A stretch of 5,758 nucleotides of DNA, taken from CAZWSE01 sp964636575. GTDB lineage: Bacteria; Pseudomonadota; Alphaproteobacteria; Rhodobacterales; Rhodobacteraceae. The notes beneath the pieces were generated by a model that saw only the letters and a program-made list of their open reading frames with translations, made no database searches and was not told the origin of the DNA. Location: positions 1 through 5,758 of the forward strand of contig CAZWSE010000152.1 in assembly GCA_964636575.1 (NCBI GenBank), read 5' to 3'. Made by a program: the position numbers and the translations under genes. Each line of letters opens with the position of its first letter. Position 1 is the first letter of the stretch. Below are positions 5,463 to 5,758 of this stretch, one piece after another.

Positions 5463-5758
5463 ATGAACAAATCCGTATTTTTTGGCGCGCTTGCTGTCGC
5501 CGGTATGTCAGCAGGTGTTGCTGCGGCTGGGACACTCGACGACGTTAAGGCGCGCGGCAAGCTGAACTGCGGCGTGACAACTGGTCTTGTGGGCTTTGCT
5601 GCCCCTGACGCGAATGGCGAATGGAAAGGCTTTGACGTTGCGGTATGCCGCGCTGTTGCAGCTGCCGTTTTGGGTGACGCGACTGCCGTTGAATTCGTAC
5701 CAACCACAGGTAAGACACGTTTTACCGCGTTGGCTTCTGGCGAAATCGACATGCTGGC
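5463..5758 (+). CDS. bztA: amino-acid ABC transporter substrate-binding protein, BztA/AapJ type (3' end outside window)
   Basis: Periplasmic binding protein of a polar amino-acid importer. The family captures glutamate, glutamine, aspartate and asparagine and hands them to a BztBC/AapQM permease with a BztD/AapP ATPase. Only the first 98 codons are present and the frame is open to the window end. Residues 1-22 form a Sec signal peptide: K3, a hydrophobic core VFFGALAVAGMSAGV, and a probable cut after AAA at 20-22. The mature start GTLDDVKARGKLNCGVTTGL (23-42) is the family hallmark. It is followed by GEWKGFDVAVCRAVAAAVLG (52-71) and TTGKTRFTALASGEIDML (81-98). C36 and C62 are the cysteines conserved in this subfamily and may form a disulfide. 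The N-terminus MNKSVFFG resembles Rhodobacter BztA more than rhizobial AapJ, hence the symbol. It has its own 202-nt upstream region, so it probably starts a separate operon, with permease genes expected just beyond the window. Confidence 0.92.
   Translation, partial: MNKSVFFGALAVAGMSAGVAAAGTLDDVKARGKLNCGVTTGLVGFAAPDANGEWKGFDVAVCRAVAAAVLGDATAVEFVPTTGKTRFTALASGEIDML

Noticed and set aside
5321..5752. Minus-strand frame (143 codons) opposite the bztA start
   Set aside because: It is antisense to the signal peptide and mature N-terminus of a recognised binding protein, so it is a shadow.

Overview
The window reads as chromosomal housekeeping DNA from an alphaproteobacterium, most likely the Rhodobacterales (Roseobacter/Rhodobacter group). 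The evidence is the wording of the RpoA C-terminal domain and L17, an ATP12-type F1-ATPase assembly chaperone (an alphaproteobacterial/mitochondrial family), and a closing gene whose N-terminus closely resembles BztA, the glutamate/glutamine/aspartate/asparagine binding protein known from Rhodobacter. All genes are on the + strand. Codon use looks uniform and moderately GC-rich. I see no insertion sequence, tRNA, rRNA, CRISPR array or prophage.

Layout. Positions 1-481 hold the 3' part of rpoA (RNA polymerase alpha). A 139-nt spacer with two modest hairpins follows, then rplQ (ribosomal protein L17, 621-1043). This is the usual end of the alpha-operon ribosomal protein cluster, and a very strong intrinsic terminator (1066-1106) closes it. 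From 1129 a second set of five genes runs almost without gaps: rarA (AAA+ replication-fork ATPase), crcB (fluoride channel), an RluA-family 23S rRNA pseudouridine synthase, a HAD-IA phosphatase of the phosphoglycolate-phosphatase type, and an ATP12 chaperone. The last three junctions are each a 4-nt ATGA stop/start overlap, so translation is probably coupled. Positions 5261-5462 form a 202-nt promoter/leader region for the next unit. Its first gene, bztA/aapJ, starts at 5463 and runs off the window.

How the genes fit together. Transcription and translation machinery (rpoA, rplQ) comes first. A mixed maintenance operon follows: fork repair, fluoride detoxification, rRNA modification, phosphate-ester clean-up and ATP synthase assembly. 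Last comes the start of an amino-acid ABC importer. The five-gene set is not an obvious pathway; the link is probably co-expression.

I do not see an undescribed system here. The parts worth a second look are non-coding: a possible 16-codon proline-containing leader ORF followed by an inverted repeat upstream of bztA, and a strong terminator placed only about 22 nt before the rarA start codon.
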